This document shows positions 23,994 through 33,321 of a DNA stretch of 64,000 nt, in pieces; the first letter of the stretch is position 1; each line of letters begins with the position of its first letter. Below the pieces are notes generated by a model, which did no database searches, was not told where the DNA came from, and saw nothing but the letters and a program-made list of their open reading frames with translations. The DNA is from Sphingomonas sp. 67-36 (GTDB taxonomy: Bacteria; Pseudomonadota; Alphaproteobacteria; Sphingomonadales; Sphingomonadaceae): the NCBI GenBank assembly GCA_001897375.1, contig MKSU01000032.1, positions 62,001 through 126,000 of the forward strand, in the 5' to 3' direction. A program made the translations under genes and the position numbers.

Positions 23994-25352
23994 ATGAACG
24001 ACAGACCGATTGCCGCCATCATCCTCGCCGCCGGCAATGGCACGCGGATGAAATCCGACCTGCACAAGGTGCTTCACCCGCTCGCGGGGCGGCCGATGCT
24101 GCTGCACCTGCTGTCGAGCGTCGCCGCGCTGGAGCCGGCGCGCACCGTGGTGGTGGTCGGCGCGCGGCGCGAGCAGGTGGAGGCGGCCGTCGCGCCGGTC
24201 GGCGCGGAGGTGGTGCATCAGGCGGAACAACTCGGCACCGGCCATGCCGTGCATCAGGCGGAAGGCGCGCTCGCCGGATTCGCGGGCGACGTGCTTATCC
24301 TCTACGGCGACGTGCCGCTCGTCACCACCGAGACGATGCGGCGGATGCTGGAGCGGCTCCACGCGGCGGATGCCCCGGCCACGGTGGTGCTCGGCTTTCG
24401 TCCCGTCGACCCCGCCGCTTACGGCCGGGTGATCGCGGACGGCGACGGGCATATCGTGAAGATGGTCGAATATAAGGACGCATTGCCTGAAGAACGTGCC
24501 ATAAATCTTTGTAACTCTGGCCTGATGGCGGTGCGTAGCGAAAATCTGTTCGGCCTGCTGGCGCGCGTCGGCAACGACAATGCGGCGGGCGAATTCTACC
24601 TGCCCGATATCGTGATGCTCGCCGCCGCCGATGGCCGTCCCTCGGCGGTGATCGAGACAAGCGAGGCGGAGGTCGCCGGAGTCAACAGCCGCGCCGAGCT
24701 GGCGACGGTGGAGCGCGCTTGGCAGGAGCGCCGCCGAACACAGGCGATGGCCGATGGCGCCACGCTGATCGCGCCGGAAACGGTGTGGTTCTCGCACGAC
24801 ACCTCGCTCGGCCGCGACGTGACGGTCGAGCCGAACGTGGTGTTCGGCCCCGGCGTCACCGTGGCGGACGGCGCGACGATCCACGCCTTCAGCCATCTGG
24901 AGGGGGCGAGCGTTGGCGCGGGTTGCTCCGTCGGTCCCTATGCGCGGTTGCGGCCCGGCGCGGTGATGCAGGCGAAATCGCGCGTCGGCAATTTCGTCGA
25001 GATGAAGAAGGCGGTGCTTGGCGAAGGCGCCAAGGCCAACCACCTGACCTACCTCGGCGACGCTGAGGTGGGGGCGGGCGCGAACATCGGTGCCGGAACG
25101 ATTACCTGCAATTACGACGGATTCTTCAAATATGTTACGAAGATCGGCGCGGGGGCGTTCATCGGCTCCAATTCCGCCCTGGTCGCGCCAGTGACGATCG
25201 GCGACGGCGCGATCGTCGGTGCGGGCGCGGTGGTGACGCGTGACGTGAGCGCCGACGCGCTGGCGCTCGTCCGGCCGGCGCAGGAGGAAAAACCCGGCTG
25301 GGCCGCCCGTTTCCGCGAGAAGATGACGGCGCGCAAGAAAGTCGCCAAATAA
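23994..25352 (+). CDS. glmU: Bifunctional UDP-GlcNAc pyrophosphorylase / glucosamine-1-phosphate acetyltransferase
   Basis: A 452-residue bifunctional enzyme that acetylates glucosamine 1-phosphate and uridylylates it to UDP-GlcNAc, precursor of peptidoglycan and lipopolysaccharide. The N-terminal domain has LAAGNGTRMKSDLHKVLH (residues 11-28) and LYGDVPL; the C-terminal left-handed beta-helix has FVEMKKAVLGEGAKANHLTY and GAGTITCNYDGF with the acetyl-CoA site. The ATG at 23994 begins the conserved region; the frame stays open 19 codons upstream. glmS follows 48 bases later on the same strand. Confidence 0.96.
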   Translation: MNDRPIAAIILAAGNGTRMKSDLHKVLHPLAGRPMLLHLLSSVAALEPARTVVVVGARREQVEAAVAPVGAEVVHQAEQLGTGHAVHQAEGALAGFAGDVLILYGDVPLVTTETMRRMLERLHAADAPATVVLGFRPVDPAAYGRVIADGDGHIVKMVEYKDALPEERAINLCNSGLMAVRSENLFGLLARVGNDNAAGEFYLPDIVMLAAADGRPSAVIETSEAEVAGVNSRAELATVERAWQERRRTQAMADGATLIAPETVWFSHDTSLGRDVTVEPNVVFGPGVTVADGATIHAFSHLEGASVGAGCSVGPYARLRPGAVMQAKSRVGNFVEMKKAVLGEGAKANHLTYLGDAEVGAGANIGAGTITCNYDGFFKYVTKIGAGAFIGSNSALVAPVTIGDGAIVGAGAVVTRDVSADALALVRPAQEEKPGWAARFREKMTARKKVAK

Positions 25353-25400
25353 CTATTTGAACCGAACCCCTTCCCGAACCTTTCGAAAGACAGAGGCAGT

Positions 25401-27224
25401 ATGTGCGGCATCGTAGGCATTCTTGGCACCGCGGACGTGGCCGACCGGCTGCTCGACGGGCTGAAGCGGCTCGAATATCGCGGCTATGACTCCGCCGGGG
25501 TCGCCACCGTCCATGACGGGATGATCGATCGGCGCCGCGCGTCGGGCAAGCTGGTCAACCTCGCGCGCGAACTGGCCGCCAATCCGCTGCCCGGCGATGT
25601 TGGCATCGCGCATACCCGCTGGGCGACGCACGGCGGCCCGACGACCAACAATGCCCACCCACACTCGACCGATCACGTCGCGGTGGTTCACAATGGAATC
25701 ATCGAGAATTTCAAACCCTTGCGCGAAGAACTTATCGCGCGTGGGCGGGTATTCACCAGCGAGACCGATACCGAGGTGGTCGCGCATCTTGTGAGCGAGC
25801 AGGTCGAGGCCGGCCTTGCCCCGGCGGAGGCGGTCAGCACGGTGCTGCCGCGTCTCCACGGCGCGTTCGCGCTGGCGATCCTGTTCCGCGATCATCCCGA
25901 GCTGCTGATCGGCGCGCGGCTCGGCTCGCCGCTGGTGGTGGGGCATGGCGACGGCGAGACCTATCTCGGCTCCGACGCGCTCGCGCTCGCGCCGCTCACC
26001 CAGCGCATCGCCTATCTGGAGGAGGGCGACTGGGTGGTCTGCACCCGCGAGGGCGCGCAGGTGTTCGATCGCGACAACAATCCGGTCGAGCGGCCGATCA
26101 CTATCTCCGGCGTCACCGGCGCACTGATCGACAAGGGCAACCATCGCCACTTCATGCAGAAGGAGATCTACGAGCAGCCGATCGTCGTCGCGCAGACGCT
26201 GCGCGCCTATCTCCAGCGCATGGAGGATCGCGTCACGTTGCCGATCCCCGATTATGATCTTTCGTCGATCAAGCGCGTCACGATCGTCGCCTGCGGCACC
26301 AGCTTCTACGCCGGGATGGTCGCGAAATACTGGTTCGAGCAGTTCGCGCGCGTGCCGGTGGATCTCGATGTCGCATCCGAGTTCCGTTACCGCGCGCCGG
26401 TGATGGAGCCGGGTGGCCTGATGATCGTCATCAGCCAGTCGGGTGAGACGGCGGACACGCTCGCCGCGCTGCGCCACGCGCGGAGCGAGGGGCAGACGAT
26501 CGCGGCGGTGGTCAACGTGCCGACCAGTTCGATGGCGCGCGAGGCGGACCTGCTGCTCCCGACGCACGCCGGGCCGGAGATCGGCGTCGCCTCCACCAAG
26601 GCGTTCACCTGCCAGCTCGCGGTGCTTGCCGCGCTCGCCGCCAATCTCGCGCGGGCGAAGGGCAGGCTGTCGCCCGCTGACGAGAAGGCGATCGTCAAGC
26701 ATCTGTCGGAAGCGCCCGCCGCGCTCAACGCCGCGCTCGCCTATGACGAGGCGATCGAGGCGATGGCAGGCGCGGTCGCCGGAGCGCGCGACGTGCTCTA
26801 CCTCGGGCGCGGGACGGATTATCCGCTGGCGCTGGAAGGCGCGCTTAAATTGAAGGAAATCAGCTATATCCACGCGGAAGGTTACGCGGCAGGCGAGATG
26901 AAGCATGGCCCGATCGCGCTGATCGACGAGAACGTGCCCGTGATCGTCATCGCGCCGAGCGGCCCGTTGTTCGACAAGACCGTCAGCAACATGCAGGAGG
27001 TGCAGGCGCGTGGCGGCAAGGTGGTGCTGATCAGCGACTATGATGGCGTGGAAGCGGCGGGTGAGGGGTGCCTTGCGACCATCACCATGCCCAAGGTCCA
27101 TCCGCTGATCGCGCCGCTGGTCTATGCGGTGCCGGTGCAATTGCTCGCCTATCACGTCGCGGTGGCGAAGGGCACGGACGTCGATCAGCCGCGCAATCTC
27201 GCGAAATCGGTGACGGTGGAGTGA
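25401..27224 (+). CDS. glmS: Glutamine--fructose-6-phosphate aminotransferase (isomerising)
   Basis: A 607-residue enzyme that makes glucosamine 6-phosphate from fructose 6-phosphate and glutamine, the first step of the GlmU pathway. Cys2 in MCGIVGILG is the glutaminase nucleophile, RGYDSAGVA follows, and two SIS isomerase domains occupy about residues 280-600 (CGTSFYAG, SQSGETADT, STKAFTCQ, LGRGTDYPLALEGALKLKE). The C-terminus DQPRNLAKSVTVE is the standard end. The 48-base gap after glmU holds no ribozyme-like sequence, only a ribosome-binding site (agagg). Confidence 0.97.
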   Translation: MCGIVGILGTADVADRLLDGLKRLEYRGYDSAGVATVHDGMIDRRRASGKLVNLARELAANPLPGDVGIAHTRWATHGGPTTNNAHPHSTDHVAVVHNGIIENFKPLREELIARGRVFTSETDTEVVAHLVSEQVEAGLAPAEAVSTVLPRLHGAFALAILFRDHPELLIGARLGSPLVVGHGDGETYLGSDALALAPLTQRIAYLEEGDWVVCTREGAQVFDRDNNPVERPITISGVTGALIDKGNHRHFMQKEIYEQPIVVAQTLRAYLQRMEDRVTLPIPDYDLSSIKRVTIVACGTSFYAGMVAKYWFEQFARVPVDLDVASEFRYRAPVMEPGGLMIVISQSGETADTLAALRHARSEGQTIAAVVNVPTSSMAREADLLLPTHAGPEIGVASTKAFTCQLAVLAALAANLARAKGRLSPADEKAIVKHLSEAPAALNAALAYDEAIEAMAGAVAGARDVLYLGRGTDYPLALEGALKLKEISYIHAEGYAAGEMKHGPIALIDENVPVIVIAPSGPLFDKTVSNMQEVQARGGKVVLISDYDGVEAAGEGCLATITMPKVHPLIAPLVYAVPVQLLAYHVAVAKGTDVDQPRNLAKSVTVE

Positions 27225-27235
27225 TCGTGCGGCCG

Positions 27236-27263
27236 GGGAGGTGATGCTCGCGCGTCGCCTCCC
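27236..27263. terminator. Hairpin after glmS
   Basis: A 12-base-pair stem with two G-T pairs and a TCGC loop (27236-27247 with 27252-27263), 11 bases after the glmS stop. No T-tract follows, so it may stabilise the 3' end rather than terminate by itself. Confidence 0.5.
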
Positions 27264-27311
27264 GACGCAATCCCCTTGCCCCGCGCTCCGGGCATTGCCA
27301 TCGGCTTGGCG

Positions 27312-28802
27312 ATGACTGCCAGGATCGACATGGGATTCGACGGATCGGGAGCGCCGGTCGAGCTTGACCTCGAGGAATTGCTGGCGACGCGTCTGCTCGT
27401 CCAGGGCAATTCCGGGTCGGGCAAGTCGCACCTGCTGCGCCGCCTGCTCGAGGGCAGCGCGGGGCTGGTCCAGCAGGTCATCATCGATCCGGAGGGCGAT
27501 TTCGTCTCGCTCGCCGATGCGTTCAGCCATATCGCGGTTGATGCGGCGCATTACAGCTTCGCGGAAATCGAACGGCTCGCCGCCCGCGCGCGGGAGCATC
27601 GCGCCTCGGTGGTGCTCAATCTGGAGGGGCTGGAGGTCGACGACCAGCTCCGCTGCGCCGCTGCCTTCCTCTCCACCTTGTTCGAGGCGCCGCGGGAGCA
27701 ATGGTATCCGATCCTCGTCGTGGTCGATGAGGCGCAACTTTTCGCGCCCGCCGCCGCCGGGGAAGTGGGCGAGGAAGCGCGCCGCGCGTCGCTGGCGGCG
27801 ATGACCAACCTGATGTGCCGTGGCCGCAAGCGCGGGCTGGCCGGGGTGATCGCGACGCAGCGCCTCGCCAAGCTCGCCAAGAACGTCGCGGCGGAGGCGT
27901 CCAATTTCCTGATGGGGCGTACCTTCCTCGACATCGATATGGCCCGCGCCGCCGATTTGCTCGGCATGGAGCGGCGGCAGGGTGACCAGATCCGCGATCT
28001 CGCACGCGGCGAGTTCCTCGCGCTCGGCCCGGCGATCACGCGCCGGCCGCTCAAGGTGCGGATCGGCAGCGTGATGACCTCGGCGCGCAACGTCGGCCCA
28101 AGGCTGACGCCGCTGCCCGAGGCAGACGCGGACGGCCTGCGCGAGCGGCTGTTCACTGCGGACGCGGAGGATGCCCCGCCGCCGATTCCCGTCCCGTCGC
28201 CGCCCAGCTTCTCCGAACTGATGCAAAGCGCCGCCACGCCGCCCGCGCCGGCGGCCGTTCCCGACATGCCCGTGCTGGACGAGGCCGAGCAGGCGGCGGT
28301 CCGCGCCGCCGTGCTGGCGGAGATGGCGGGAGAGGACGCGCGCGTGCCGCTCCCACAATCCTATCAGGATTACCAGGTGCGCTGCCGGATGCGCGGCGTC
28401 ACGGCGGACGAGCCGCTGGATCATTTCCGCCGCCATTTCGCGATGGCGCGGGCCGGCCTGAACCCGGACCAGGACTGGGGCGACGTGCTGGCGCTGGCGG
28501 AGGCGCTGCCGGAGGAGATGTTCGCGCCCTTCCTGGGGCTGGCGCGCGCGGCGCGGTTTGGCGAGGAATGCCCTGACAATGAGACGCTCGCCGCGCTCTA
28601 TCAGACTGCCTCGCCGAGCCGGGCGCGGCGGATGCTCGACTTCATCGAGGAGAGGGGGCTGATCGTGGTGCGCGTCGACATACTCGGCAAACGCACGGTC
28701 AGCCTGCCGCACCTCGGCTGGACGACGGAGCCGGCGATGCCCGAGCCGGCCCGCGTGCGCACGCCGCCGCGCCGCGCCGCCGGCGCACGACGGCGGGCCT
28801 GA
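27312..28802 (+). CDS. HerA/DUF87-like ATP-binding protein
   Basis: A 496-residue P-loop ATPase of the HerA/FtsK-like group. Walker A is QGNSGSGKSH (residues 31-40), IIDPEGDF follows (57-64), Walker B is ILVVVDEAQLF (residues 134-144) and an arginine-rich CRGRKRGLAGVIATQR segment comes next, as in HerA-type pumps. After about residue 290 a Pro/Ala linker leads to a C-terminal helical part and a winged-helix-like end (LIVVRVDILGKRTVSL). HerA works with a nuclease in end resection, but no nuclease gene is adjacent, so the process is open. The ATG at 27312 is preferred to a TTG at 27276. Confidence 0.78.
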   Translation: MTARIDMGFDGSGAPVELDLEELLATRLLVQGNSGSGKSHLLRRLLEGSAGLVQQVIIDPEGDFVSLADAFSHIAVDAAHYSFAEIERLAARAREHRASVVLNLEGLEVDDQLRCAAAFLSTLFEAPREQWYPILVVVDEAQLFAPAAAGEVGEEARRASLAAMTNLMCRGRKRGLAGVIATQRLAKLAKNVAAEASNFLMGRTFLDIDMARAADLLGMERRQGDQIRDLARGEFLALGPAITRRPLKVRIGSVMTSARNVGPRLTPLPEADADGLRERLFTADAEDAPPPIPVPSPPSFSELMQSAATPPAPAAVPDMPVLDEAEQAAVRAAVLAEMAGEDARVPLPQSYQDYQVRCRMRGVTADEPLDHFRRHFAMARAGLNPDQDWGDVLALAEALPEEMFAPFLGLARAARFGEECPDNETLAALYQTASPSRARRMLDFIEERGLIVVRVDILGKRTVSLPHLGWTTEPAMPEPARVRTPPRRAAGARRRA

Positions 28803-28878
28803 ACGAACGCTCCCCGATTGCGGCGGGCTGGAGAAAACTCCATAGCTGCCTCATCATAGCTCGAACGGGGAGACGGAC

Positions 28879-30279
28879 ATGAAGTCAGTGGTGTTGACGA
28901 CGGGCGCGCTGCTGCTGGCGCAGACCGCGATGGCGCAGACGCCGACGCTGAGGCCAGATCAGCAGGCCTTCCGCGCGATCTATCAGGAGCTGGTCGAAAC
29001 CGACACGAGCATCACCAGCGGAAGCTGCACCGATCTCGCGGCGAAGATCGGCGCGCGCTTCAAGGCGGCGGGTTTCAGCGACAGCCAGATCACCTATTTC
29101 TCCGTGCCCGAGCATCCCAAGGACGGCGGTGTCGTCATCGTCTATCCGGGCACGTCGCAGGCGGTGAAGCCGATGCTGCTGCTCGGCCATATCGACGTGG
29201 TGACGGCCAAGCGCGAGGACTGGACCCGCGACCCGTACAAGATGATCGAGGAGAACGGCTTCTTCTACGGTCGCGGCACCGCCGACATGAAGGCGATGGA
29301 CGCGATCTGGATCGACACGCTGCTGCGCTTCAAGGCGAGCAACTACAAGCCGAAGCGCACGGTGAAGCTGGCGCTGACCTGTGGCGAGGAGACGACCGGC
29401 GCGTTCGATGGCGCCGAATGGCTCGCCAAGAACAAGCCGGACCTGATCGCCGCGGAGTTCGCGCTGAACGAGGGCGGCGGTGGCCGCGCCGGGCCGGACG
29501 GCAAGCCGATCGTCATGTCGCTGCACGTCGGCGAGAAGATCGTCCAGAACTACCGGATCGAGGCGACCAATCCCGGCGGGCACAGTTCGATCCCGATCCG
29601 CGACAATGCGATCTACGAGCTGGCCGACGCGCTGGTGAAGATCCGCGATTACGAGTTCCGCACGCAGGTGAACGACACCACCCGCGCCTATTTCGCCAAG
29701 TCCGGCGCGGCGCGGAAGGACGAGATCGGCGCGGCGATGCTCGCGGTCTCGAAGAACCCGGCGGATACGGCGGCGGTGGCGATCCTCAACAAGGATCGCT
29801 CCTATCATTCGATGCTGCGCACCACCTGCGTCGCGACCCTGCTCGACGGCGGCCATGCCAATAACGCGCTGCCGCAGCGCGCGGGCGCCAACATCAACTG
29901 CCGCATCTTCCCCGGCAACGACGTGGAGGCGATCCGCGCCGAGCTGGAGAAGGTGATCGGCGATCCGAAGATGAAGGTGACGCTGACGCCGCCGATCCGC
30001 CCGGCCGCCGTGCCGCCGACGCTCGATCCCAGAATCGTCGGCCCGGCGGAAAAGCTGGTCGCCAAATATTATCCCGGCGTGCCGCTGGTGCCGACCATGT
30101 CGACCGGGGGCACCGACGGCATCTATCTGGAGACGATCGGCATCCCATCCTATGGCCCGCCCGGCCTCTACAACGATCCCGAGAGCGGGGCGCATGGCCT
30201 GAACGAGCGGATGCGGGTCGACGCGGTCTATAAGGGGCGCGACTTCCTCTTCGATCTCGTCAAGGATTATGCCGGCTGA
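28879..30279 (+). CDS. M20/M25/M40 family metallopeptidase, exported
   Basis: A 466-residue zinc peptidase with a signal peptide (cleavage after TAMA, near residue 19), so it works in the periplasm. Metal-site residues are His104 and Asp106 (GHIDVV), Asp136 (GRGTADMK) and the Glu-Glu pair in LTCGEETTGAFDG; the dimerisation insert is in the middle (NPGGHSSIPI) and the last His ligand lies in SGAHGLNERM. It is probably a carboxypeptidase or dipeptidase. It ends 26 bases before the MATE gene's first possible ATG and stands beside a strong hairpin. Confidence 0.88.
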   Translation: MKSVVLTTGALLLAQTAMAQTPTLRPDQQAFRAIYQELVETDTSITSGSCTDLAAKIGARFKAAGFSDSQITYFSVPEHPKDGGVVIVYPGTSQAVKPMLLLGHIDVVTAKREDWTRDPYKMIEENGFFYGRGTADMKAMDAIWIDTLLRFKASNYKPKRTVKLALTCGEETTGAFDGAEWLAKNKPDLIAAEFALNEGGGGRAGPDGKPIVMSLHVGEKIVQNYRIEATNPGGHSSIPIRDNAIYELADALVKIRDYEFRTQVNDTTRAYFAKSGAARKDEIGAAMLAVSKNPADTAAVAILNKDRSYHSMLRTTCVATLLDGGHANNALPQRAGANINCRIFPGNDVEAIRAELEKVIGDPKMKVTLTPPIRPAAVPPTLDPRIVGPAEKLVAKYYPGVPLVPTMSTGGTDGIYLETIGIPSYGPPGLYNDPESGAHGLNERMRVDAVYKGRDFLFDLVKDYAG

Positions 30280-30293
30280 TGTAAGCGCGTAGC

Positions 30294-30317
30294 CCCCGCC
30301 GGAAATGTCCGGCGGGG
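30294..30317 (+). repeat. Hairpin containing an in-frame ATG of the MATE gene
   Basis: Ten-base-pair stem (30294-30303 with 30308-30317, ccccgccgga/tccggcgggg) with a four-base loop aatg (30304-30307). The ATG at 30305 sits in the loop. It lies 14 bases after the peptidase stop codon, and no T-tract follows. It may be a 3' structure of the peptidase message or a translational block on the upstream ATG of the MATE frame. Confidence 0.55.
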
Positions 30318-30355
30318 AGTGGCGTCGCCCGGCCGTCCGTGGGATGGCGCGGGCG

Positions 30356-31666
30356 ATGACCATCCTGACTCGCCGCGTTATCTTCGCCCAGGCCTGGCCG
30401 ATCATTCTCGGTCAGGCGCTGGTGCCGCTGGTCGGGGTGGTCGATACCACGGTGATCGGGCGCACCGGAAACGCCGCGACGCTGGCGGGGGTCGCGCTGG
30501 GCGTGACCACCGTCAACCTGATCTTCTGGACCTTCGGCTTCCTGCGCATGGGCGTGACCGGCCTCACCGCGCAGACGCTCGGCGCGGGCGGCGGGGAGGA
30601 ATTGCGCGCCTTGCTGTTGCGGGCGCTGCTGCTCGGGCTGGGGCTGGGCATCGCGCTGCTGGCATTGTCGCCGGCGATCGTGCCGCTCGCGCTTTCGCTG
30701 ATGCAGGTGCCCGCGTCGGCGGCGGAGGCCGCGCACGCTTTCACCACCGCGCGTTTCGCCGGCGCGCCCGCCGCGCTGGGCTTCTACGTCATCAACGGCT
30801 GGTTGCTCGGGCTGGGCCGGACGCGGCTGGCGCTGGCGTGCCAGGTGGCGTTCAACGGCGTCAACATCGCGCTCGACGTGCTGCTGGTAGCCGGCTTCGG
30901 CCTTGGCGCATGGGGGGCGGGGATCGGCACGTCGATCGCCGAATGGGTTGCGCTGGCGAGCGGCCTGTGGGCGGCGCGGCAAGTGCTGGGGCCGGGCTGG
31001 TGGCGGATCGGGCGGCGCGCGACCTTCGCGCCGGGCGCGTTCCGCCGGCTGCTCTCGGTCAACGCCGATATCATGATCCGCACGGTGGCGTTGCTGTTGC
31101 TGTTCACCTGGTTCGCGCGCGCCGGGGCGCGGCTGGGCGCGGTGCCGCTCGCCGCCAATCATGTGCTGATGCAGTTCGTCAGCGTCAGCGCCTTCGTCCT
31201 CGACGGCTTCGCTTTCACGGCGGAGGCCCGCGTCGGGGCGGCGATCGGCGCGGGGTCGCGCGCGGCGTTGCTGCGGGCGGCGCGGCTGACGGGGGAATTC
31301 TCGCTGGCCGGAGGACTGGCCTTCGCCGCCGTCATCGCCGCCGCCGGCCCGTGGCTGATCGCGCTCGTCACGCACGATCCGGCGGTGCAGCGGCAGGCGC
31401 TGGCGATGCTGCCCTATTGCGCGCTGGTGCCGCTGCTCGGAATGCCAAGCTGGCTGCTCGACGGCATCTTCATCGGCGCGACGCGCGGGCGCATCCTGCG
31501 CAACGCGGCACTCGTTTCGCTGGCGCTCTATCTTGCGACGGACACGATGCTGCGCGGGTGGGGCGATATCGGCGTGTGGATCGCGTTGCTGGCGAGCTAC
31601 CTCTATCGCGCGGCCGCGCTGGGTGTGGCCTTGCCCCGGCTGGTCAGGAGTGTGGACGCGGCGTAG
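30356..31666 (+). CDS. MATE family efflux transporter (DinF-like)
   Basis: A membrane transporter of 436 residues (twelve helices) in the DinF branch of the MATE family; it exports drugs or metabolites in exchange for protons or sodium. The N-terminus TRRVIFAQAWPIILGQALVP is typical, and VDTTVIGRTGN is a hallmark of the second segment. I chose the ATG at 30356 because it opens onto the conserved sequence; ATGs at 30305 (inside a hairpin) and 30344 are in frame and would add 17 or 4 residues. It converges on the amidohydrolase gene with one base between the stop codons. Confidence 0.86.
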   Translation: MTILTRRVIFAQAWPIILGQALVPLVGVVDTTVIGRTGNAATLAGVALGVTTVNLIFWTFGFLRMGVTGLTAQTLGAGGGEELRALLLRALLLGLGLGIALLALSPAIVPLALSLMQVPASAAEAAHAFTTARFAGAPAALGFYVINGWLLGLGRTRLALACQVAFNGVNIALDVLLVAGFGLGAWGAGIGTSIAEWVALASGLWAARQVLGPGWWRIGRRATFAPGAFRRLLSVNADIMIRTVALLLLFTWFARAGARLGAVPLAANHVLMQFVSVSAFVLDGFAFTAEARVGAAIGAGSRAALLRAARLTGEFSLAGGLAFAAVIAAAGPWLIALVTHDPAVQRQALAMLPYCALVPLLGMPSWLLDGIFIGATRGRILRNAALVSLALYLATDTMLRGWGDIGVWIALLASYLYRAAALGVALPRLVRSVDAA

Positions 31667-31667
31667 C

Positions 31668-33206
31668 TCACTTCGCCTTCTGGTCCGGCAGCCGCGTCTT
31701 GCCCCAGAAACCCTCGGGCATCGCGGTATATTTCTCCAGCCCGGCACGGTGGATGGCGAGATCGGATTCGCGTTGCGCCGCGGTCAGCACCTTGTCCTCG
31801 TCCACCGTCAGCACCTTGCGATCGCGCATCAGCACCCGGCCGTCGACCAATACGGTCGAGACGTCCTCGCCATTGGCATAATAGACGATGCGATAGACCG
31901 GCATGTTCATCGGCACCAGGTGCGGCTTGAACCAGTCGACCAGGATGACGTCGGCCTTCTTGCCCGGTTCGAGCGAGCCGATCTCCTTCTCCATCCCCAG
32001 CGCCTTCGCCGCGTCGATGGTCGCCATTTCCAGCACCTTGCCGGCGGGCAGCACCTTCGGATCGTGGAAATAATAGCGGTGGTAGCGCGTCGCCTGGAAC
32101 ATGTGGCGGAACATGTCGAAGCTGCGATCCGGCGCGACGCCGTCGGAGCCGAGCATCACCACGGCGCCGGCATCGATCAACTCGGTCGCCGGGTTGCGCC
32201 CCATCATCGAGAATACCGCGCTGGGATTGTGCGAGATGCGCGTGCCGGTGGAGGCTATCAGCCTGATCTCCTCGTCGGTCAGGTTGGTGGCGTGCGAGAA
32301 GATCGCGTCCGGCCCGAGCAGGCCGAGCACGTCATTGGCATATTTCACCGTGCCGCGCGTATGGCCGTCCTGCAGGAACAGGACGTGGTAGCGTTTCGAC
32401 AGGTCGCGGGCGGCATGGGCCTCCCGTTTCACCTCGTCCAGCGCTGCGCCTTCCAGCTTCTGGTCCGGGCTGATTGTCGGGAACACCACCGCCATCTTCA
32501 CCCGGCCGTCCGCCGCGCCGTTCCACTTGCGGATCAGCGTTTCCGATACCGCGATCTGCTGGCCGAAGGGCACCGCGACGTCATGGTGCGCCGCGCCGTT
32601 CCATTCGGTGAAGATGCTGGGATACGGGCCGCGGCGCGGGCCGACGCCGAGGAACCAGCGGACGCCGATATCCTTGACGCCGTTCAGATAGGCGTCGCCG
32701 TATTTGGGATCGTCCACGCGATAGACGTCCGCGCCGCCGCCGAAGAAGTTGACCGAGGTGGTGACGCCGAACTTCAGCCGCTCCAGCCCGGCGAGCATCG
32801 CGTCGGCGCGCCAGAAATCCGGCGTGGAAGCGTGCGCGTACATGCGCTCGGCGATATCGTTCCAGTCGTCGCTGTCGGCGCCGAGCGACTTGAGCAGTTC
32901 GTGGCCAGCATGGCCGTGACCGTCGATCAGCCCCGGCATCACGATCTTGCGGCGCGCGTCGATCACCTCGCGCGGGTGGAAGCGCGCCTTCAACTCGGCG
33001 GTGGTGCCGACGGCGGCGATGCGATTGCCGACGATCGCCACCGCGCCGTCCTCGATCACCCGTCGCGCCGGGTCCATGGTGATGACGGTGCCATCCGCGA
33101 TCAGGATATCGGCCGGTTCGGGCGCGGCCGCGCCGGCCGGGACATGGAACGCGAGCAACGCGGCGGCGAGAGGAAATGCCCTGATCGAGCGGCGAACGTC
33201 GTCCAT
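31668..33206 (-). CDS. Amidohydrolase family protein, exported
   Basis: A metal-dependent hydrolase of about 512 residues with an N-terminal signal peptide (RAFPLAAALLAFHVPAGAAA). The barrel starts with the HxH metal motif GLIDGHGHAG (about residues 90-100), has SHATNLTDEE and LGSDGVAPDRSFDMF in the later part, and ends with a composite-domain stretch LEPGKKADVILVDWFKP. The family includes imidazolonepropionase-like and guanine deaminase-like enzymes; substrate not evident. I favour the ATG at 33206, with ggggag six to seven bases upstream; an ATG at 33221 is in frame. It is transcribed away from the btuD gene, with 115 bases between them. Confidence 0.82.
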   Translation of the reverse strand: MDDVRRSIRAFPLAAALLAFHVPAGAAAPEPADILIADGTVITMDPARRVIEDGAVAIVGNRIAAVGTTAELKARFHPREVIDARRKIVMPGLIDGHGHAGHELLKSLGADSDDWNDIAERMYAHASTPDFWRADAMLAGLERLKFGVTTSVNFFGGGADVYRVDDPKYGDAYLNGVKDIGVRWFLGVGPRRGPYPSIFTEWNGAAHHDVAVPFGQQIAVSETLIRKWNGAADGRVKMAVVFPTISPDQKLEGAALDEVKREAHAARDLSKRYHVLFLQDGHTRGTVKYANDVLGLLGPDAIFSHATNLTDEEIRLIASTGTRISHNPSAVFSMMGRNPATELIDAGAVVMLGSDGVAPDRSFDMFRHMFQATRYHRYYFHDPKVLPAGKVLEMATIDAAKALGMEKEIGSLEPGKKADVILVDWFKPHLVPMNMPVYRIVYYANGEDVSTVLVDGRVLMRDRKVLTVDEDKVLTAAQRESDLAIHRAGLEKYTAMPEGFWGKTRLPDQKAK

Positions 33207-33321
33207 TTCCATCTCCCCCATCGCTTTGCTCCGGTCGATAGGCCGCTATGCCATCATCCGAAAATTAAATGTCTGCATGGCTTTTATCGCGAACGGCGAT
33301 GGAAGGTCAGGGGCCGATCGC

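Noticed and set aside
25353-25400. glmS ribozyme
   Set aside because: The 48-base gap is far too short and has no ribozyme-like sequence.
27185-27484. Minus-strand frame ending in STVTDFARLRG
   Set aside because: It is the antisense of the conserved GlmS C-terminus (DQPRNLAKSVTVE) and a frequent annotation artefact.
25353-28712. A 1119-codon open frame on the minus strand
   Set aside because: It lies antisense to glmS and the HerA-like gene. In high-GC DNA the frame opposite third codon positions lacks stops because TTA, CTA and TCA codons are rare; the product is Arg/His-rich with no domain.
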